Shown here: positions 60,926 through 64,000 of the stretch, in pieces
How the letters are laid out: each line of letters opens with the position of its first letter
Position numbering within the stretch: the stretch's first letter is position 1
NCBI GenBank assembly: GCA_910578115.1
Contig: CAJTPO010000002.1
Location: 1 to 64,000 of the forward strand
Direction: 5' to 3'
From: an uncultured Lachnospiraceae bacterium
GTDB taxonomy: Bacteria > Bacillota > Clostridia > Lachnospirales > Lachnospiraceae
DNA length: 64,000 nt
Notes under the pieces: model-generated
What the model was told of the DNA's origin: nothing
What the model saw: the letters and a program-made list of their open reading frames with translations, nothing else
The model's database searches: none
Translations under genes and position numbers: made by a program

Positions 60926-63049
60926 ATGGGTAGGAAAATGAGTGAAGTGTTTAATGTGGAAGAGATTTTTGCTAAAAACGTGTTTACGCTGGGGAAGATG
61001 AAGGCACGCCTGCCGAAGAATGTGTATGAGGAAGTTCTGAAGGTGATGAATGAAGGCGGCGAGCTGTCCAAGGCGGCGGCGAACGTAGTCGCCAAGGAAA
61101 TGAAGGACTGGGCGGTGGAAAATGGGGCGACACACTATACGCATTGGTTCCAGCCGCTTACGGGTATCACGGCGGAGAAACATGACGCCTTTGTTGCACA
61201 TCCCGATGGAGAAGGCAGAATGCTGACGGATTTCTCGGGTAAAGAGCTGATCAAAGGAGAGCCGGACGCGTCTTCTTTCCCGTCCGGTGGTCTGCGGGCG
61301 ACTTTCGAGGCAAGAGGATATACGGCATGGGATATCACGTCCCCCGCTTTTTTAAAGGAATCCGGCTGCGGCATGATACTGTGTATTCCTACGGCATTCT
61401 GTTCCTATACGGGGGAAGCGCTGGACAAGAAGACACCGCTGCTGCGTTCCATGCAGGCGCTGAGCGAACAGGCTCTCAGGATCGTGCGTCTGTTTGGTAA
61501 TACGGGGGCCACGAAAGTTACCGCATCCGTTGGACCGGAACAGGAATACTTCTTAGTGGATAAAGACTTATATATGCAGAGGACTGATCTGATGTTTGCG
61601 GGCCGCACGCTGTTCGGTGCACCGGCTCCCAAGGGTCAGGAAATGGAAGATCATTATTTTGGTGTAATCAGGGAGCGCGTCGGCGCCTATATGAAGGACC
61701 TGAACGAGGAGCTTTGGAAGCTTGGCGTTACGGCCAAGACACAGCACAATGAGGTGGCACCGGCGCAGCATGAGCTGGCGCCGATCTATGAGACGGCAAA
61801 CATTGCGGTGGACCATAACCAGCTTGTCATGGAGGCCATGAAAAGAGTTGCGATCCGCCACGGCATGAGATGTCTGCTTCACGAGAAGCCTTATGCGGGC
61901 GTTAATGGTTCCGGCAAACACGACAACTGGTCTATCACCACCGACAATGGGGTCAATCTGCTTGATCCGGGCGACACGCCCAATGAAAATATCCAGTTCC
62001 TGCTGGTGCTTGCCTGCATTATGAAGGCGGTGGATACCCATGCAGATCTGCTGCGCCAGTCGGCATCCGATGTGGGCAATGACCACAGACTGGGCGCCAA
62101 CGAGGCGCCTCCGGCGATTATTTCCATCTTCCTGGGCGAACAGCTGGAGGATGTGGTGAAACAGCTGATCGAGACCGGCGAGGCTACCAGTGTAAAGGAG
62201 GGAGGCAGGCTGCGGACCGGAGTCAAGACGCTGCCTGATTTTAAAAAGGATGCGACAGACAGAAACAGAACGTCACCGTTTGCGTTCACAGGGAATAAAT
62301 TCGAATTCCGCATGGTCGGATCCGCGGATTCCATCGCCAGCCCGAATACGACGCTGAATGCCATTGTAGCGGAGGCTTTCTGCGAGGCGGCAGACAGGCT
62401 GGAGAAGGCGGACGATCTGGAGCTGGCCATTCATGATCTGATTAAAGAATATATGTCGGAGCATCAGAGGATCATCTTTAACGGTAACGGGTATGCGCCG
62501 GAATGGGTAGAGGAAGCCAGAGAGAGAGGATTGCCCAATATTAAGTCGATGATTGAGGCGGCAAGCACTCTGACGACGGATAAGGCTGTTAGATTGTTTG
62601 AAAAATTTCGCATCTTTACGCGGGTGGAACTGGAATCCCGCGAGGAGATCATCTATGAGACGTATGCGAAGACGATCAACATTGAGGCGCTGGCGATGAT
62701 CGATATGGCCGGCAAGCAGATCATCCCTGCGGTGGTGAAATATTCGAGGACACTTGCGGATACGGTGAATGCGGTGAAAGAGGCAGGAGCGGACGCTTCC
62801 GTGCAGATGGATCTGTTAAAGAGAGTGACTGTCAGACTGTCAGCCATGCAGGCTGCTCTGACCAGTCTGAAAAAGGTGGAAGAAGAGGCTTCCGCCATGA
62901 CGGATGCGAAAGAGCAGGCATTTTTCTATAAGGATGTCGTCAAGACTGTTATGGAAGAGCTGCGTACGCCGGCAGATGAGCTGGAGATGATTGTTGACAG
63001 AAAGATGTGGCCGATTCCTACATACGGTGAGTTGATGTTTGAAATCTGA
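60926..63049 (+). CDS. glnN: Glutamine synthetase type III
   Basis: 707 aa. It makes glutamine from glutamate, ammonia and ATP. The length and the type III signatures are clear: [30 protein letters not shown] (catalytic Glu region), [11 protein letters not shown] and [10 protein letters not shown]. Type III enzymes are hexamer pairs found in Bacteroides, Clostridia and cyanobacteria. AAGGA lies 5 bases before ATG 60926; a second ATG at 60938 is possible. The leader terminator suggests nitrogen-dependent attenuation. It is followed by tRNA-Gln. Confidence 0.97.
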   Translation: MGRKMSEVFNVEEIFAKNVFTLGKMKARLPKNVYEEVLKVMNEGGELSKAAANVVAKEMKDWAVENGATHYTHWFQPLTGITAEKHDAFVAHPDGEGRMLTDFSGKELIKGEPDASSFPSGGLRATFEARGYTAWDITSPAFLKESGCGMILCIPTAFCSYTGEALDKKTPLLRSMQALSEQALRIVRLFGNTGATKVTASVGPEQEYFLVDKDLYMQRTDLMFAGRTLFGAPAPKGQEMEDHYFGVIRERVGAYMKDLNEELWKLGVTAKTQHNEVAPAQHELAPIYETANIAVDHNQLVMEAMKRVAIRHGMRCLLHEKPYAGVNGSGKHDNWSITTDNGVNLLDPGDTPNENIQFLLVLACIMKAVDTHADLLRQSASDVGNDHRLGANEAPPAIISIFLGEQLEDVVKQLIETGEATSVKEGGRLRTGVKTLPDFKKDATDRNRTSPFAFTGNKFEFRMVGSADSIASPNTTLNAIVAEAFCEAADRLEKADDLELAIHDLIKEYMSEHQRIIFNGNGYAPEWVEEARERGLPNIKSMIEAASTLTTDKAVRLFEKFRIFTRVELESREEIIYETYAKTINIEALAMIDMAGKQIIPAVVKYSRTLADTVNAVKEAGADASVQMDLLKRVTVRLSAMQAALTSLKKVEEEASAMTDAKEQAFFYKDVVKTVMEELRTPADELEMIVDRKMWPIPTYGELMFEI

Positions 63050-63064
63050 TCGGGGAGCGAAAGC

Positions 63065-63090
63065 CGCTGCAGGATTAATATCCTGCAGCG
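63065..63090 (+). terminator. Perfect hairpin after glnN
   Basis: CGCTGCAGGAT/ATCCTGCAGCG, 11 bp with a 4-base loop. It lacks a T-run, so it could stabilise the mRNA end and is not clearly a terminator. Confidence 0.55.
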
Positions 63091-63166
63091 TGCTGCGAGG
63101 AAGACTGTCCGTGCGGGGACGATAATTACAAAAAACAAAAAAATTGAAAAAAATTAATAAAAAGGC

Positions 63167-63195
63167 TTGCAAAAAGAAACAATATGTCTTATAAT
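63167..63195 (+). promoter_or_regulatory. Promoter of tRNA-Gln
   Basis: TTGCAA (63167-63172), 17 bases, TATAAT (63190-63195). Confidence 0.8.
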
Positions 63196-63208
63196 CATTA
63201 ATTGTTGA

Positions 63209-63280
63209 TGGGCTATCGCCAAACGGTAAGGCAACGGACTCTGACTCCGTCATTTCAAGGTTCGAATCCTTGTAGCCCAG
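63209..63280 (+). tRNA. tRNA-Gln (anticodon CTG)
   Basis: A 72-base cloverleaf. The acceptor stem is TGGGCTA/TAGCCCA with discriminator G; the anticodon arm ACGGA-CTCTGAC-TCCGT puts CTG at positions 34-36, reading CAG; the T arm is CAAGG-TTCGAAT-CCTTG. CCA is not encoded. Confidence 0.95.
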
Positions 63281-63286
63281 CTTGCA

Positions 63287-63317
63287 AACGTCAGTTGAGA
63301 GATTAACTGGCGTTTTT
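63287..63317 (+). terminator. Terminator after tRNA-Gln
   Basis: AACGTCAGTT and AACTGGCGTT pair (one G-U) around an 8-base loop, followed by TTTCC within a five-T run. Confidence 0.85.
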
Positions 63318-63398
63318 CCTTGTTTTACAGAAAAGTGCGTTCTCAGTCTTTCGGGCGGTGGGAACAGTTTGGCGTGTTGAGAAGGAGGCATGGTTATT

Positions 63399-64000
63399 AT
63401 GTATACATTTGACAGCAGAGTGCGTTACAGTGAGGTGGGCACGGACGGCAATATGACATTGATCGCGCTTCTGGATTATTTTCAGGATTCTTCTACGTTC
63501 CATTCAGAAGATCTCGGTCTGGGTACGGATTATCTTAAAAGCCTGAATCAGGTATGGATGCTGTCTGCGTGGCAGATCTGCGTCAACAGGTATCCGCACC
63601 TGTGTGAAAGGATCGTGATCGGCACGGCTCCCTATGGATTTAAGGGTTTTGTCGGTTATCGTAATTTTGAGATGAAGACACAGGCGGGGGAGGTACTTGC
63701 CTACGCCAACTCTGTCTGGAGTCTGATGGATCTGGGAAAGATGACGCCGGCAAAGCCCAGTGAGCAGATGCTGGCGGGATACGTGCTGGAAGAAAAGTAT
63801 CCTATGGAATATGCGCCGCGCAGGATTGATGTGCCGGCGGAAGGCCGGAATGTGGAGCCTTTTGCGGTGAAAGCGCATCATCTGGACACAAACAATCATG
63901 TAAATAACGGACAGTATGTGCGGATGGCGGCGGAATATATCCCGAAAGATTTCCCCGTAAAACAGCTGCGGGTGGAGTATAAGAGTCAGGCAGTTCTCGG
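63399..64000 (+). CDS. Acyl-ACP thioesterase (5' part, runs off the window)
   Basis: The first 200 codons of a gene cut by the window edge. It starts at ATG 63399 with AAGGAGG 10 bases upstream; an in-frame ATG at 63390 is too close to that site. It begins MYTFDSRVRYSEVGTDG and shows the hot-dog fold order of acyl-ACP thioesterases: LLDYFQDSSTFHSEDLG, WMLSAWQI, and the second half starting near LDTNNHVNNGQYV, which holds the conserved Asn/His region. The enzyme would release fatty acids from acyl-carrier protein. No frameshift is seen. Confidence 0.88.
   Translation, partial: MYTFDSRVRYSEVGTDGNMTLIALLDYFQDSSTFHSEDLGLGTDYLKSLNQVWMLSAWQICVNRYPHLCERIVIGTAPYGFKGFVGYRNFEMKTQAGEVLAYANSVWSLMDLGKMTPAKPSEQMLAGYVLEEKYPMEYAPRRIDVPAEGRNVEPFAVKAHHLDTNNHVNNGQYVRMAAEYIPKDFPVKQLRVEYKSQAVL

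Overview
The window looks like chromosomal DNA of an anaerobic Gram-positive gut bacterium of the Lachnospiraceae (Clostridium cluster XIVa type). The grounds are a type III glutamine synthetase, a DUF6465 protein, a YlbF/IreB/RuvX/DUF1292 neighbourhood, a CIRCE-controlled hrcA-grpE-dnaK-dnaJ operon, strong AGGAGG ribosome sites with several TTG/GTG starts, and very large secreted proteins with Ig-like, InlB-like and BspA-type leucine-rich domains. No species assignment is possible from the sequence alone.

Layout. 0-19 kb: three giant secreted proteins (about 1650-1910 aa) with different N-terminal heads (transglutaminase-like; thioredoxin-like plus CAP; BspA leucine-rich repeats plus a CUB-like domain) on similar C-terminal stalks of 7-8 modules. 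An AEC-family transporter and the pyruvate kinase gene (minus strand) lie between the first two. 19-25 kb: a GH36 alpha-galactosidase, an aminotransferase, undecaprenyl-diphosphatase UppP, a previously uncalled 54-aa minus-strand gene, and a DUF6465 protein with AT-hook-like motifs. A 103-bp near-palindromic element sits upstream of uppP. 25-30 kb: the heat-shock operon hrcA-grpE-dnaK-dnaJ.

30-47.7 kb: an accessory island with three multidomain subtilisin-like proteases, two small membrane-associated or lipid-anchored proteins that resemble the proteases' own pre-catalytic (propeptide) segment, an Rpn-type nuclease/transposase gene with a truncated duplicate, and a DUF3048 lipoprotein. The island lies between dnaJ and prmA, which are adjacent in Bacillus subtilis (hrcA-grpE-dnaK-dnaJ-prmA-rsmE-mtaB), so it seems to have been inserted into that operon. 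The proposed protease/stand-alone-propeptide pairing is the most promising undescribed system here.

47.9-64 kb: housekeeping genes. These are prmA, a VanZ protein, rsmE, a cysteine desulfurase paired with thiI, an HPr-like protein lacking the phosphorylatable histidine, mtaB, ireB, ruvX, a DUF1292 gene, RNase J, ylbF, a short MltG-like membrane protein, a TrmR-type O-methyltransferase, a U32 (TrhP-type) protein, type III glutamine synthetase behind a leader terminator, tRNA-Gln(CTG), and the 5' part of an acyl-ACP thioesterase. Several act on RNA: RsmE on 16S rRNA, and ThiI, MtaB, TrmR and TrhP on tRNA position 8, 37 or 34.
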